From Casuarius casuarius (Eukaryota; Chordata; Aves; Casuariiformes; Casuariidae), in the NCBI GenBank assembly GCA_003342895.1, contig PTFA01000112.1, forward strand, positions 2,209,332 through 2,273,331: 64,000 nt of DNA. The letters run 5' to 3'. Below, one piece after another: positions 1-11,544 of the stretch (position 1 is the stretch's first letter; each line of letters opens with the position of its first letter). A program made the translations under genes and the position numbers. Below the pieces are notes generated by a model. The model was not told the origin of the DNA. It was given only the letters and a program-made list of their open reading frames with translations, and made no database searches.

Positions 1-2090
1 AGAGCAACCGACTGAGAACAGCAGCACAGCCAAGAGCACTTGAATAATAAAAAGGAGAAAGAAAAACCAGCAGAGCCGCTCAGAAGCTGTCAAATGCCAG
101 ACAGACAAGCTCTCTTTGGAAAGGGCACAGGAGGCAGGTTAAGGGAAGAGGAATATCCATAAGGCAACAAAATCCCAGTGGTTCCCCCCATCGCCCAGTT
201 TACAGTGACAAGTTAACAGCGCCTGGAAGAGAACAAAACACGGAGGACATCCCTAGGAGAAATCAGGCCACCCTGCCAAGGACAGCTGCCCTCAACTCAA
301 GTTATTCGAGAACTTGCATTTGTAGACACTTAAAACCTAGGAAGATCATTAACAAGCTAATAAGAACCATCAGCAAAAGGAGCATAACCTGGACTCGCTA
401 ATGTGTTTCATTCTGAATAATGAAAGGGAAAAGCATCCAGACACTCAGCTGGCTGCAACTAAAAACACCATCACAGAAGATGCTGCAATCTGTATTCTGT
501 CTCCTACCCCACCCTCCTCTAATGGTACCACTGCAGCTACACGCGGGCGTTCTCCACCCTGCTTCCCACTCTGCCTTTCTTGCACTCTCCTCGCTGTTCG
601 AAAGCACAGTAATGTCTTAAGTGCTACGACACACTCTAGAAAAACAGATTTATGACACACTCTATGCAACTTCTCAGCTTAAAACCCTACATTGTCTCCT
701 TGCACAGAGAGCCACAGAACTGTTGGGTTGCAGAACCAGTTCACTGCCCTTTGGAAACCAGCATACCCAACAGCTCAGAAGGAGCCAAGTAACCTTACAG
801 GGTTGGATCCTACAAGCACAAAAACATCTCTGGAGACACCCACCCATTCCCAATTCACCTCGTTATCCAGGTTCCTTATGCCAGTGTTCTTGCCCAACTT
901 GCCACACCATTTGGTTTTGCAAAGGAAAAGACTAAATTAAAAGCCCAGCGCAGAACTTTTTGAACATGCCAGCTCAGTGGGAGTGAGCACTTCCCAGAAG
1001 GTCTGAAGATTTTGTGGTCTCCCTCTTTTTCTTCTTCTGTTCTTGTAATGTTTGTCGATTGTGATAAAAATGAGTAGTCAACCCATTATTATGCAGTAAC
1101 TTCACTGTGCTAATGCTTCTTCCTTCTCCCCCTGCCCAAGGCTATGTCATCACATATGCTTTTATACAGACAGTTAACTCAAGCTAGCTCTGATCATGAA
1201 AAATCCCTGGGAGACAGAGCATGGGTAGTGGTAGTCCATACCAACCTTCAACTCTAAGTCCTGCCTTTACTTTAACTAGCTACATTCAGGGAAAAACCTG
1301 TTTATGCCCTGTCTCCAACAGGATTTTACAAACTTCAGATCTACTTTTACGCTGGTTGTTTTACACACATTTCAGCAAAAAGTAGCATGGTTTCACCACT
1401 CAACAGATCTGCTCTTCCTTTTCCTGCAGCAAGACATGTGTTTACCTGAACAATATCCTTTCACCAGGCCTTTTTGGGAGGCTGATGTTGAACACAAATA
1501 TGGGGAAGCATAAGCAAGGAAGCTGTAGAGAGCTTTTGAGTGTTCAAAAGGTGATTCAGATCTGTGACATTTAGAAACAATGTAAAATAAAAACACCTTC
1601 ACTTCTTTCTGCTTCCCATGCACACACTTGCTGCAAATAGTTTCTGCAAACTACTCCATACATTTTGAATTTACTTAAGAAAGCACCTCTGCCAGCATCT
1701 TTCTTCCAGCCTGATCAGCTTCCTGCAGCTCTCCCCCCAGGAGGACAGACACTGAATCCCACCGCAGCGGTGCGAGCGTCCAGCCTTTCTACCTAACGCA
1801 CAGCCCGTCTCCGAACAGTTCCCAGAAAGGCTCTTGCCCATCGCGGAATAGGGATCCCGTTCTCAAAAGTCTCAGGCCTGCAGTCTCCCAGTCTCTCCAA
1901 GGCAGGTCTACAAGTCTATCTTCTCTCGCTGCTAGAAATCAAGCGATGCAGACAGAAGCTGGTGTGGGTCCTGCTGTCCTCGGAGATGCGCCGGCAGGTC
2001 CTCTGCTGCGAACCGCGTTACGGGAGTCCCACGAGATCGGACAAGGTGGATAACAGAAAGGAGGCGAGAGATTCCAGAGGGCTCTTCTGC
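1..2090. other. Non-coding stretch, no gene recognised
   Basis: I see no convincing exon, RNA gene or recent mobile element here. The short open frames at 400-940 overlap each other on both strands and lack any recognisable domain, so they look like chance frames. The last 350 bases (about 1740-2090) become richer in GC and CpG, leading into the motif-rich block at 2.1 kb. Confidence 0.5.
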
Positions 2091-2094
2091 TATT

Positions 2095-2590
2095 GAAGCC
2101 GCGTTAGGTCATCTCCTTTACTGTGATTAACTCCTTGACATCCTCCTCCCGTGACGAGCGGGGGAGGACAGACTGAACTTGGTGATTAACTTATCAGCGA
2201 ATTACCTCCTTCCCTCTCGAAGCTCACCCCCACCGATGATCTTTATGGCTCAGCTCTGCGCTGTGAGGAGGTTTACAGCCAGATACAGATTTGACAGCTG
2301 ACATTTCATCTCTGAGAAATTACATTTGGGGCATTTCCACGCTCCTTTGCCAGACCCCATGGTAATAACATTTGCAAGTTTAAGCCCACCTCGCAAGCCC
2401 TGTACGAGGAAGAGAAATCCTCTCCTCCACAAGCTCTCATTCAAATGATGGTAATTAGAGAAACTCATCACTCTAGACCCGGAATGGAGAGGGAGGAGAC
2501 GTTCACTGTAATTGGAGACATTACATGGAGCCACACTGCGCTTAACCCACTCCCCCAAAACCAGGCTTGCATTTTTTGAGTAAATTGCCT
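2095..2590. promoter_or_regulatory. Candidate conserved non-coding element (GATA/homeodomain/TALE motifs)
   Basis: This block has no coding signal but is dense in transcription-factor consensus words. It carries GATTAA at 2125-2130, a GATA site CTTATCAG at 2190-2197 directly beside a second GATTAA, TTTATGGC (HOX/CDX-like) at 2242-2249, a TALE-type TTGACAGCTGAC at 2291-2302, TAATTA at 2452-2457 and TAATTGG at 2509-2515. The density of homeodomain words in otherwise unrepetitive DNA resembles developmental enhancers. Conservation itself cannot be seen in one sequence, so the enhancer reading is inference. Confidence 0.4.
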
Positions 2591-2859
2591 TTTTTCAGGC
2601 ACACTGGTATGCTTTTTAATACTGGAGACTACAGGAAAGACTTCTGCAGCCTGATTAAATGTAATGCAGTGTAAGAAAACTGGAAGGAGGGGGGAACCCT
2701 CAGAAAGGCAATCGAAGTGAAAAATCTATCAGTGGTCCTCTGGCTTAGTGAGAGCCAAGAGTCCTGCTCTAAACACACTGCAACTTCCCAGTCATTTGCT
2801 CTGCCGGACACTCTGGGGACCCCAGCACAGCAAACTACAATTTCTAGTAAATATATCCC

Positions 2860-3150
2860 AGGGACACAATTAGTTTTTCAGCTGGGGGCATGATAAATTG
2901 GTCATGCATAATTCAAAGCCGGAGCAGGCTGGAGTATGAACTGCTCCATGGCAGCTTCCAGCTCCCCGGCGGAAGAATGCAAATAGGCTGCCCGGCACGG
3001 AGGCTGACGGACACCGCTAATGCTCCTGGCTTCATTTTACATCTTGCCTTTCGCGGTGTCCATCTACATGCGCAGCAACTACCATTTCAGCCTTTCCTTC
3101 TGTGCATCTCTTGGTAATTATAATTTCACAGCAATGTATCCATCACTGTC
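2860..3150. promoter_or_regulatory. Candidate enhancer with an exact octamer site
   Basis: The block contains an exact POU octamer ATGCAAAT at 2977-2984, a CATGCATAATT word at 2903-2913, and a doubled homeodomain core TAATTATAATT at 3115-3125. A GC-rich middle (about 2930-3010) separates the two AT-rich motif groups. An octamer with flanking TAAT cores is typical of POU/HOX-responsive elements. Function is inferred from motifs only. Confidence 0.4.
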
Positions 3151-3279
3151 CAAATGCCTTCTGGGACTGAAAGCACATTGTTATCACAACAAACACCACT
3201 CTACTCTGCTCGCTCTACTCCATTTTTTCACGTGCAGACAAGAGAGAATGGTTTCAGCATAGAAAGAGGGGTCAGGGAC

Positions 3280-3420
3280 TGCATGGTCTACTGGCAGCAC
3301 TAGGTGGCCTGGGGCAAGTAATTTCGAATCTGCCTCAGTGCTCACATCTACACAATGGAGATAATTCCAACCATGCAATTGCAAAGATGAGCTAAGGTTA
3401 GTAAGCAGCTCTCCATCTGG
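3280..3420 (+). repeat. MIR-like SINE fossil
   Basis: The plus strand shows the recognisable MIR body. A 'GTGGCCTGGGGCAAGTAA' word (3304-3321) corresponds to the MIR 'GTGACCTTGGGCAAGTCAC' region. It is followed by 'TGCCTCAGTG', 'CACATCTACACAATGG' and 'GATAAT', matching the order of the MIR 'CTCAGTTTCC...CATCTGTAAAATGGGGATAAT' core. It is heavily diverged. MIR elements are tRNA-derived CORE-SINEs that were active early in amniote history, so only old copies are expected in a bird. Confidence 0.65.
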
Positions 3421-3479
3421 GGTCTGACAGACCTGAGAGGTGGCTGAGGGGATACAGCGTAGCTGAAGAAACAACCTAA

Positions 3480-6400
3480 AGTTCTGGGAGCTTATTTTAG
3501 GTATTTGAATTTAAATAAATACATGAAATTACCTGTTCAAGGTAATCATGTAGGGGAACAAGAATGTTTGCTACTTAGCAGGAATTGGCCTAACAATGAA
3601 TGAAGTGAAACCACAATGGAAACTTTGGGAATGCTTCCAAATGATGTCCTCAAAGTTTCTCAGGGCGCACTTCACAGCCTCCCCTCTGTGTTGAAGCCTG
3701 GGATATACACTGTACGTGCTTACGGAAAGAAAATCACTACAAGTAGTCTCAATATAACTGAACTTAGTATTCGCAGTCTCACACACAGCAAAACAACTCC
3801 AAGCTGACAGTTCTGTTTCACTAGCTGCAGAGTTTTGCTCTCTCACAAGGTCTGAAAGCATTTCTCTGGACATGCTGCCATTTTCTGCTCTTCAGGAATG
3901 GAATAAGCATTTAGGTCCAGTCTGCGGGAAATATTTGTAAGAAGTGGGTTGTGCTGGAACATCTCCAGTTTCTGGAAAGAGGCTTGGCTGGGGGGGGGGG
4001 GGAGGGGGATAATAAAGGAAAATTTTGTTTCATTTTAGCAGTGTATCTGCGCATATAGCAGCCCTTTAATTTCACAGTCAGTCCCACATACCCAAATAGA
4101 TGACTTTGGTTTCTGCCTAGTAGTTAATGAAAATAATCCAGGTTGGTTTGTTCGTTTGTTTTAAATAGGGATTCCTTCTCCCCGCTCCGAGCAGGACTCT
4201 CTTTCCTGAATAAATCTGGGTCTTCCTAGAAGGAAAAACAACTGAAGAAATCCAAGAAAAGATACGTGTGGTACAAATCTAGGGAGCACAGATGTTATTC
4301 TCACTAAGACTGAACATCTTCATCAGCTTTAAGTGACATAGTTTTGCCATGACTCAAAGTAACACTGACAACCATCTACTCCAGAAAAAAAAAATACTGT
4401 TCTCAATACAGTAACACTGTGATTGATTTGAGCAATCTCTCACATTACCCTTGCCTGTACTATGCACTGCTAATGTCTCTCATGAAACCCCTCCAAGTAT
4501 GGCCCTCTCCCATTCTCTTGCCATCAGCAGAGGATGACAAACAACGTATGAGAATACTCTGATATTCTCATTTTATATATATCAAATACTTAAATTGCTG
4601 GAGGAATTATCTTTGCAGGAGATGTCAGAGGGAAAAAAAACCCATATACTGTATGTTTCAGTTTCACAACCTCTGGAATATAATAGCATGTGCCCAAGAA
4701 GAGGGAAGCATCACCATCTAAGAAATTCTCTCTCTTGTCCCCCTCAAATCCAGTCCTTCAAATAATTCTTCTTGATTCTCTCATTCTATTAGTGTGTCCT
4801 CAGACTTGTCTACATGAAGCTAATTCATTGGTTTAAGATATATTTGTATAAAGCCAAGTAAAATCCCTTACTTTCTGCTGAAATGAATTTATTTCAAGTT
4901 AGGCTTAAACAAATATTTCTTAACCAAGGGGTCATAACCCTTCTGGAAAGACTAAAGCAGAGGAAATCTCAATGCTCCATTCTCTGCAGAGCCTTTTAAG
5001 GGGCAAATGTCCTCTGTCATCTTCTTGAAACACATGCTCTCTGTGCCAGGTGTGTTTCTCATCATCACCACGCAACCTGCCACCTTCTAACATCTTTTAC
5101 AGAGAGTATAATACATCGAATGTAGGGAAATAGTTCATTCAAAAACATTTTTTCTTTTTCCAACTTAGGTAGCGTGCACACGTACACACCCAAATAATTA
5201 TCTACAAATCTGTTACAAGTAAGCCAGCCCATATTTCCCTTTGGAGTAGGTTAACTAAACTGATGTTTCAAAATTAAATCACATATTTAGCTAAACGTGT
5301 ACAGTTTTACATACACATGATTCAGCATGTGTACCTTGTGGGGAAATCTTCATCCTAAAACACGTTCCTGCAATGACAAAACACTGAGCACAGTATTTAA
5401 CGAACCACCTTGTAGGCATGTGGGTGATGTCACTCCTGAAGCCAAGGCATTTACAGGACCAAATTGCGAGACTGCGTTTTGGTCGCAGGAGGTACATTTG
5501 GTCACAAAGAACATGAAGCTCTGTGGGCTCACACGTTGGTGAGCTCTCTGTGGTGGAGCTGGTGGGTGTGATGGCAACAGCTTCATCAAGACCTTCAAGT
5601 GATGCCAAGTTAAACTCTGGCCTGAAGGGTGAACTACTACAGAGCAGGAGTCGGAAGTGAAGAAAAGGACCAAATCACCAAACTCCCAGCAAGAACTACA
5701 GTTCCTCCAAGATGCCAAGTCCCTTCCTTTCCCAATTAAAAGAACAATACATACAACTTCTAGGGCTTCAAAGGTCAGCTCTATCCACATCAGCCCATAG
5801 GTATTAGACGAAATACAAAAAAAAATACCAGGCACGAAATTTTTTTGCTTTAGCAAAAATGACAGAGACAAAATAGTACTAATGTGGATTATTTTTTATT
5901 GTTTTAAATGCACATCAGTGGCTTTTCCATCTCCATTAAAAATAGAATTCCCTGACCCACATAGTGCACAAATTGCTGTCCTGACCTTAGGGGTAATCCA
6001 CCTTATGTCAATTCCACTCAAGGAAAAAAAAAATCCATTAAGATATGCTGAAAGGAAAATAAAGTGTATCTGAAAGAGATTAGTAAAAAAATACCCATGT
6101 CTTCACGATAAAGGATGTCTGTACACTGCACTTTTAACTTATAAGGTTTTTCAGATTATTGGCATACTCTTCATACTTTGGTTTAAATGCACAGCCACTT
6201 CCACAAGAAGTTTCTGGGATGGTACAAATTTGTTTAATACAACTGTATAAAAACACATGCGCATGCACGCAAGGATGCATTTTTGTTTATAGACTTGTGT
6301 GAATGCACACAAGGAGTATCTAAGTCCATACACAACCAGGGGACATTGCAAAACACCAAAAGACAGTTAGAAGAAAGTCAGAAGGGGAATCATCTCAAGA

Positions 6401-7380
6401 AGAGAAAATTGTGGGAGGTCACGTATCGCAACTTCTCAATGAAACTTTCTAGGTGCAAAGTGAAGAGATGCTGAAAAGCCACAAGCAAAAATATGACCCT
6501 GAATTATCAGCGTCAGGAAACTCATGTAAAGAAAGCTTCACAAATCATTCAATAAAGGAAAAAGTCCTGTCCTCATCCACTCAGGGAAAAAGGACAAAAA
6601 AACCCAAAGTATTCAGCAGTCTTGTGACGTAGCCTGAAGGCCAACAAGCATTGGCTCTGATGGACCAAGGTGTAAGAGAGAATGTCAGAGTCAAGGGCCC
6701 TCTGCTGCGACTCCACCGCTGCTAACCATGAAAATGAAGAGCCCGTCAGGTCTGGTGTCCCAGACGCTCTCAGCTGGCAAGGTAAAAATGAGCAAAGAGG
6801 AAGCTCCAGGATGGCACAGCAAAAACAGTCCTCTGAGATGATCAACACAGAAGGACTTCCATAACTACAGCCATACCTCTACCCCAACAACCCTATGTAC
6901 GCACGCCCATTTATACATATAAATGCACACACACGGAGAGAGCTAAGGGAGAGAGACGTACAGAAGAGCAGCACCTATATAACCACCATCTTTTAGACAA
7001 AAACCCGCTTTTCATTTACACAAGCCATATCCACAGTGCACCATAAGTGGCACCTCCCAGGCATTCACAAAGCTAGAAAATTAAAACTGCAGTTTGGTCA
7101 AAAATACTAAAAAGCTTTTGTGGTTCCATGAAACCAACGGCCCCCAATGGAGGCTGAAGCAGCAATTCCTTCCTGGGTTTTCATTGGAAAAAGATTAGAA
7201 GCACATTAGCTATAATATACCCACATGCTTTGTTTTGTTCGCTTTTTGTTTTTCAGAAAAGAAGAGCGAGCTGGAAATTTCCCCTCCAGAATATTAGAAG
7301 TAACAAATTTTTAAAAAATTATTAACAAACACTAACCTCAGATCATTAGCCAACCTGGCAGCAGACCAGAGAAAATTTAT
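3480..7380. other. AT-rich non-coding stretch, no gene recognised
   Basis: About 3.9 kb with no supported gene. It holds a 13-base G run at 3990-4002, several A/T homopolymers and a short TATATA tract near 4573. Minus-strand open frames of up to 173 codons at 5291-5871 show no recognisable domain and overlap each other in different frames, so I treat them as chance. Parts of 4560-5200 could be diverged old repeats, but I could not assign a family. Confidence 0.45.
3990..4002 (+). repeat. Poly-G tract (13 G)
   Basis: A homopolymer of 13 guanines, followed by A and five more guanines. It could form an intermolecular G-quadruplex but is too short in separate G runs for a classical intramolecular one. 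Confidence 0.9.
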
Positions 7381-7850
7381 AGCCGACGTGCAACATCAGC
7401 TTTCATCCAGAAATGCTAATTTCAGTAAAATGAATAGTGTGTGGGCTTTTCATACTGCTTTGCATTTGGCTCCTCACAGCCCTGTTTAAAGCCTGGGAAC
7501 CGGCCATATAGTTAAACTGCACAGATGTTCAACAATCTGTACTTGTGTTAATTACCCTAATGTGAGCAGAAACTCAACAGATCCCTGCTAATGAAGGAGA
7601 AAGTTTTCCAGCGCGACGGCCGTATGTTGCATTGTCACCGCGGCACCGGCGTCTCCCTCCTTCCTCCGCCCCCCGCGCCCGTCGTCCTCCTCGCCGGCTC
7701 CTTTGCATTCGCGGCACCCTCCCACCTCGGCAGGCACGAATCGCACCGACTAATGACCGTGTATTCGCAACATGGCAGGCACCATTAGGCTGATCGGAGG
7801 TGCGGCTGCTGAATTTTAACAGGCCATTTTAAACAAGGTAAGAAAAACAG
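7380..7850. promoter_or_regulatory. Candidate enhancer/promoter-edge element beside a CpG island
   Basis: The AT-rich half (7380-7600) carries an octamer-like TTTGCATTT near 7460, GTTAATTACC at 7547-7556 and several TAAT/ATTA cores. It passes directly into a CpG-dense segment. At its right edge is a strong plus-strand splice-donor consensus (AAG|GTAAGA near 7838). An AT-rich motif block abutting a CpG island is a common layout for developmental promoters or enhancer-associated transcripts. No transcript can be demonstrated from the sequence. Confidence 0.35.
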
Positions 7851-8105
7851 ATCCATCACGCTCCCCGCGCTCCCATCCCCACCCATCTGCCGCGCTTCTG
7901 CCCTCGCCGCCGCGACCAGCGCTCCTGCCTCCCCCGCGATAAACGCGGAGGCGTGCAAAGCGATGCGAACAGACGTTGCCGGCAAGCGCCGGAGGTGGAA
8001 GCGGGCGACGGAGCCGCTCGCGGCGGAGCGGACAGGCTAACGAGGCAGCGCGGGCGCACGGCGGCCCCGGCGCCTCGGGCGATCCTGTCTGCTGCGCCCG
8101 TTAAG
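7605..8105. promoter_or_regulatory. CpG island
   Basis: CpG dinucleotides are dense through this segment (for example around 7610-7690 and 7880-8095), with strong GC richness against AT-rich flanks. No coding exon is recognised; open frames on both strands here reflect the lack of stop codons in GC-rich DNA. CpG islands in vertebrates usually mark promoters or Polycomb-regulated elements. Which applies here is unknown. Confidence 0.7.
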
Positions 8106-8109
8106 TGAG

Positions 8110-10255
8110 AGCTGCTGAATGTCACCGTGGGAACCACAAGAGCAGTAGTTATATGTTCAGATGCGCGTAGGAGGGTACAAGGAGGTTTCTACAGGGCACG
8201 ATAGGAAAGAGTAAAGCAACACTCAAGTGATCAGTGCTGCCAGCAGCAATGAACCAAGGCCACTTCTCAACTTAACCCAGCATTAAAACACACTCGACCT
8301 CTAAAGAGCTGCTTCTCCCACCGAGGTTCTCGCTTTCTGCCAATCATCGCCTCTAGTGCTGGCTCGCAAAGCAACCTGCTCCGCAAGCAGAAGGCGAAGG
8401 GGGTCAGATAAGGGCGACTTACTTCCCCGTTGGCCCCAGGTGACCTCTGAACGGTACCAGCCCCGGCCCAGGCTGCAGCGCAGCTCTCCCAGGTGTCACG
8501 ACTTCTCCAGCACATCATATTGCATCGACCCCCCCGGGAACAAACGCACTCGCCCTGCTTGGCTTGACTGGCAGACCCCCGACGGAGGAGGGGGGAGAAA
8601 AAAAGCCAACTTTTGCTCATTTACTGCAACTTTTGTGCCAGCTCAGTCTCCGTTGGCACTCACAGAGCCAAGAACTTGCAAACGCAGAGCCCGAGCAGCA
8701 GCTGCCGCTCTGGGAAACTCGGCCACCTTGCCACACGTTTCACCTACGCCATTTCACACTGCTCCTCGCTGCCGAACGGGGTATGCGCTTCCCGTTCTCC
8801 ACTTGCAAAAGCCTCAGTTCCCTTTCAAAAACCTTGCTCTTCATGGAGCGAGGGGAGATGGGGGAGAAGCACCACGTGAAAAGGTGGGGAGGGGAACCGG
8901 TATAACCCAGAAAGAGTTGAAAATTATTTAGAGAGCACTTGGGCTCTTTTCTGCCTACCTCTTCATCATTAGCACTGGAAGCAACACAGCTGTCTAATGG
9001 CAACTTCAGGCACCCATGGGCCAGCGAAGCGACATTTTCCACACTTAAATAACACTGAGCTGATTTAATTACTGCACTTAATAGTAACAAAAGATGTCTC
9101 AATTTAATCTTCAAACAGCCCTCCAAGATCAAAACACAGCTGGCTGGATAACAAGATGGCCTAGGCCAGCAAACAAGTAGGTCCAATTTGTTCAAGAGCT
9201 GCATCCACTCCTTAGCATGAAAGGCCAAGGAACACTTGTGCTGCTGAACAAATCAAAGAAAGCAGTGCTCCCTCCTCCCCCTCCCGTCCTGCCCCACTTT
9301 TGTTACACAGAAAAAATAAGAAGGTAGCTGATTCATTGGTGAAGAAATGCAACATGATAGAAGAACAAATGATGATGTTTGGGAGAGAAAGAAAAGAAGT
9401 AAGAGCCAAGATTTAAGAGGTTTTGTTTTTATAATCCTTCAAGATGATTAAGAATGAATGAATCAGATTAAAATCACATGGGGACAAAGGAAGGTCTCTA
9501 CCTCTTTTGTTTTTCTTTCCATTCCGGACAGAAGGAGACAGCTCATTAAGGAAAGCCCTCAAGACAGAGCTACAGTGAGGAACTCCCAAGTTCTTTTTTT
9601 TGAAAGTGTCTGTTAGCTGTGTTTGGGCAAGAAAAAGTCCAGATAAAAATTAACCATTTACTTCTGACATTTTCTAATTATCCATATGAAGCTGTGATTG
9701 TTGCTTTTTTGCAAAGCACTCTGAGAAACGTCTCTCTATTCAACAGCTTTCAATTCACATTTCTACTGACGTGACCGTTAGGTCTCTGCAGGCACCTTCC
9801 AGGAATTTTTAAGTTTTTGCACATTCCATTACAGCTACACACAGAAAAGTTAAAGCCAATCTCTCAGCCACTGCAATGTTTCTGCAATCCCCTGAGCAAC
9901 AGAGAAGCCTAAATAAACTTTCATGTTGTACACAGCACGCAGCTTTCCAAGCTGCCCTTCCAACTACTGATTCTAACTAGGGCTATACAGCCCACTTTTT
10001 GATCTAAGTTCTACTAGTATTAATTACAAACTAGAAATCAGTTTGTTTATCTTTGTGGGTTTATTTCATATCAACACCAGTCTAGGATATATTGTTGCTA
10101 AGAGCTAGAAGGTTCCCCCTCTCCCCCCTCAAATTTTCCTCAGCTTTTTTCTCTTGACAAAGAACTATGATTAGGTAACTCGTGTTCCAGTTTTGGGGAG
10201 AGTATGCATGTCTTGGGTCCTGTTCTGGGGGATTTTTAAAAATTTTATTTATACG
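8110..10255. other. Non-coding stretch, no gene recognised
   Basis: A moderately GC-rich shoulder (about 8330-8900) is followed by AT-richer DNA. Overlapping open frames on both strands at 8267-9228 have no recognisable domain. Isolated donor-like words occur on the minus strand (near 8423 and 8957) but no matching acceptor was found. Nothing else could be assigned. Confidence 0.4.
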
Positions 10256-10257
10256 TA

Positions 10258-10305
10258 AATATACATATATATACATATATACATATACATATATATATAT
10301 ATATG
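10258..10305. repeat. AT-rich (TA/TACA) microsatellite
   Basis: A run of alternating TATA and TACATA units about 48 bp long, ending in a pure (AT)n stretch at about 10289-10304. It is a simple-sequence repeat with no coding meaning. It is likely polymorphic and able to extrude cruciforms. Confidence 0.9.
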
Positions 10306-10584
10306 CGTGCATACGACACACAGAGCTTGCTCCAGGTTTCACGATACCAGTGACAATAATAGTTCTTACTCAACAGAAGATGCCAGCGGCCACCAACGTT
10401 TTGACTGCTACACCATGAATTTGGAAGACGGCACAAAGATGAATTTGCTACCACCCTGGTGACTGTCCTCTATTCTTATTAGACTGTGACACAATAGAGG
10501 AAGATGATGTCTAGATTTAATACGATCAGGGTCAAGCAACTCAGTGGTTTGCTCAAATAACCTGGCAGGCCTGAGACTCTTATC

Positions 10585-10600
10585 AGACAACCATAGAGCC
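10585..10600 (-). mobile_element. CR1 LINE tail remnant (antisense on plus strand)
   Basis: The words 'CAACCATAGAGCC' and the following 'GTGGAAGGGACTTCTGGAGGTCATCTA' resemble the reverse complement of the 3' end of avian CR1 elements, whose antisense strand reads 'CATAGAATCA...GGTTGGAAGGGACCTCTGGAGATCATCTAG'. The fragment is short and its CR1 body is either lost or lies in the adjoining gap. The resemblance is from memory of the family consensus. Confidence 0.5.
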
Positions 10601-10689
10601 ATCTAAGTGGAAGGGACTTCTGGAGGTCATCTAAGTGGAAGGGACTTCTGGAGGTCATCTAAGTGGAAGGGACTTCTGGAGGTCATCTA
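10601..10689. repeat. 28-bp tandem repeat derived from CR1, truncated by gap
   Basis: Three perfect copies of a 28-bp unit lie at 10601-10628, 10629-10656 and 10657-10684, followed by the first five bases of a fourth before the Ns begin. The unit itself looks like the CR1 antisense tail (GGAAGGGAC..CTGGAGGTCATCTA). Identical copies imply recent tandem amplification or gene conversion. The array probably continues into the gap, which would explain why assembly failed here. Confidence 0.85.
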
Positions 10690-11304
10690 NNNNNNNNNNN
10701 NNNNNNNNNNNNNNNNNNNNNNNNNNNNNNNNNNNNNNNNNNNNNNNNNNNNNNNNNNNNNNNNNNNNNNNNNNNNNNNNNNNNNNNNNNNNNNNNNNNN
10801 NNNNNNNNNNNNNNNNNNNNNNNNNNNNNNNNNNNNNNNNNNNNNNNNNNNNNNNNNNNNNNNNNNNNNNNNNNNNNNNNNNNNNNNNNNNNNNNNNNNN
10901 NNNNNNNNNNNNNNNNNNNNNNNNNNNNNNNNNNNNNNNNNNNNNNNNNNNNNNNNNNNNNNNNNNNNNNNNNNNNNNNNNNNNNNNNNNNNNNNNNNNN
11001 NNNNNNNNNNNNNNNNNNNNNNNNNNNNNNNNNNNNNNNNNNNNNNNNNNNNNNNNNNNNNNNNNNNNNNNNNNNNNNNNNNNNNNNNNNNNNNNNNNNN
11101 NNNNNNNNNNNNNNNNNNNNNNNNNNNNNNNNNNNNNNNNNNNNNNNNNNNNNNNNNNNNNNNNNNNNNNNNNNNNNNNNNNNNNNNNNNNNNNNNNNNN
11201 NNNNNNNNNNNNNNNNNNNNNNNNNNNNNNNNNNNNNNNNNNNNNNNNNNNNNNNNNNNNNNNNNNNNNNNNNNNNNNNNNNNNNNNNNNNNNNNNNNNN
11301 NNNN
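10690..11304. other. Assembly gap (Ns)
   Basis: 615 unknown bases. The left edge is a perfect tandem repeat and the right edge is a poly-G run, so the gap likely reflects repeat collapse or difficult GC chemistry. Its true length may differ. Confidence 0.99.
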
Positions 11305-11323
11305 GGGGGGGGGGGGGGGGGGG
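11305..11323 (+). repeat. Poly-G tract (19 G) at gap edge
   Basis: Nineteen consecutive guanines directly follow the gap. This may be a genuine homopolymer that blocked sequencing or a read artefact such as dark-cycle G calls. The sequence alone cannot decide. Confidence 0.9.
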
Positions 11324-11465
11324 ACCACGAGCGAGCAAGTCTCTTAACTAGAATTCACAAGTGCAATCAACTGGAAAGTCTCCGTCTGCTTGTGAGGAGG
11401 GAGTCAGACTTTTTCAAAGACTGAAAGACAGCTCTGCTCAATGGATAGCAGTACGTGCAAAGCAC

Positions 11466-11540
11466 CAGGTGTGAAATTCTGACCCCACTGCCGTCAGTGG
11501 CAAAATTCCCATAGATTTCCACGGGGCCAGGATGTTCAAA
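11466..11540. repeat. Ancient amniote interspersed repeat fragment (unclassified)
   Basis: The stretch GAAATTCTGACCCC...GTCAGTGGCAAAATTCCCA...CACGGGGCCAGGAT is a diverged version of a recurring sauropsid repeat phrase, in which 'AAATCCTGGCCCCACTGAAGT..' and 'GTCAATGGGAGTTTTGCC..' flank an imperfect palindrome. I recognise the phrase but not its formal family name. It has no coding role. Confidence 0.5.
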
Positions 11541-11544
11541 CCTG

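Noticed and set aside
5291..5871. Minus-strand frames of 105 and 173 codons
   Set aside because: They overlap in different frames, lack any domain I recognise and have no promoter or splice context. Possible decayed retrocopy could not be supported.
10607..11424. Open frames of 210-250 codons around 10.6-11.4 kb
   Set aside because: Almost entirely Ns, with the 28-bp repeat on one side and a poly-G run on the other.
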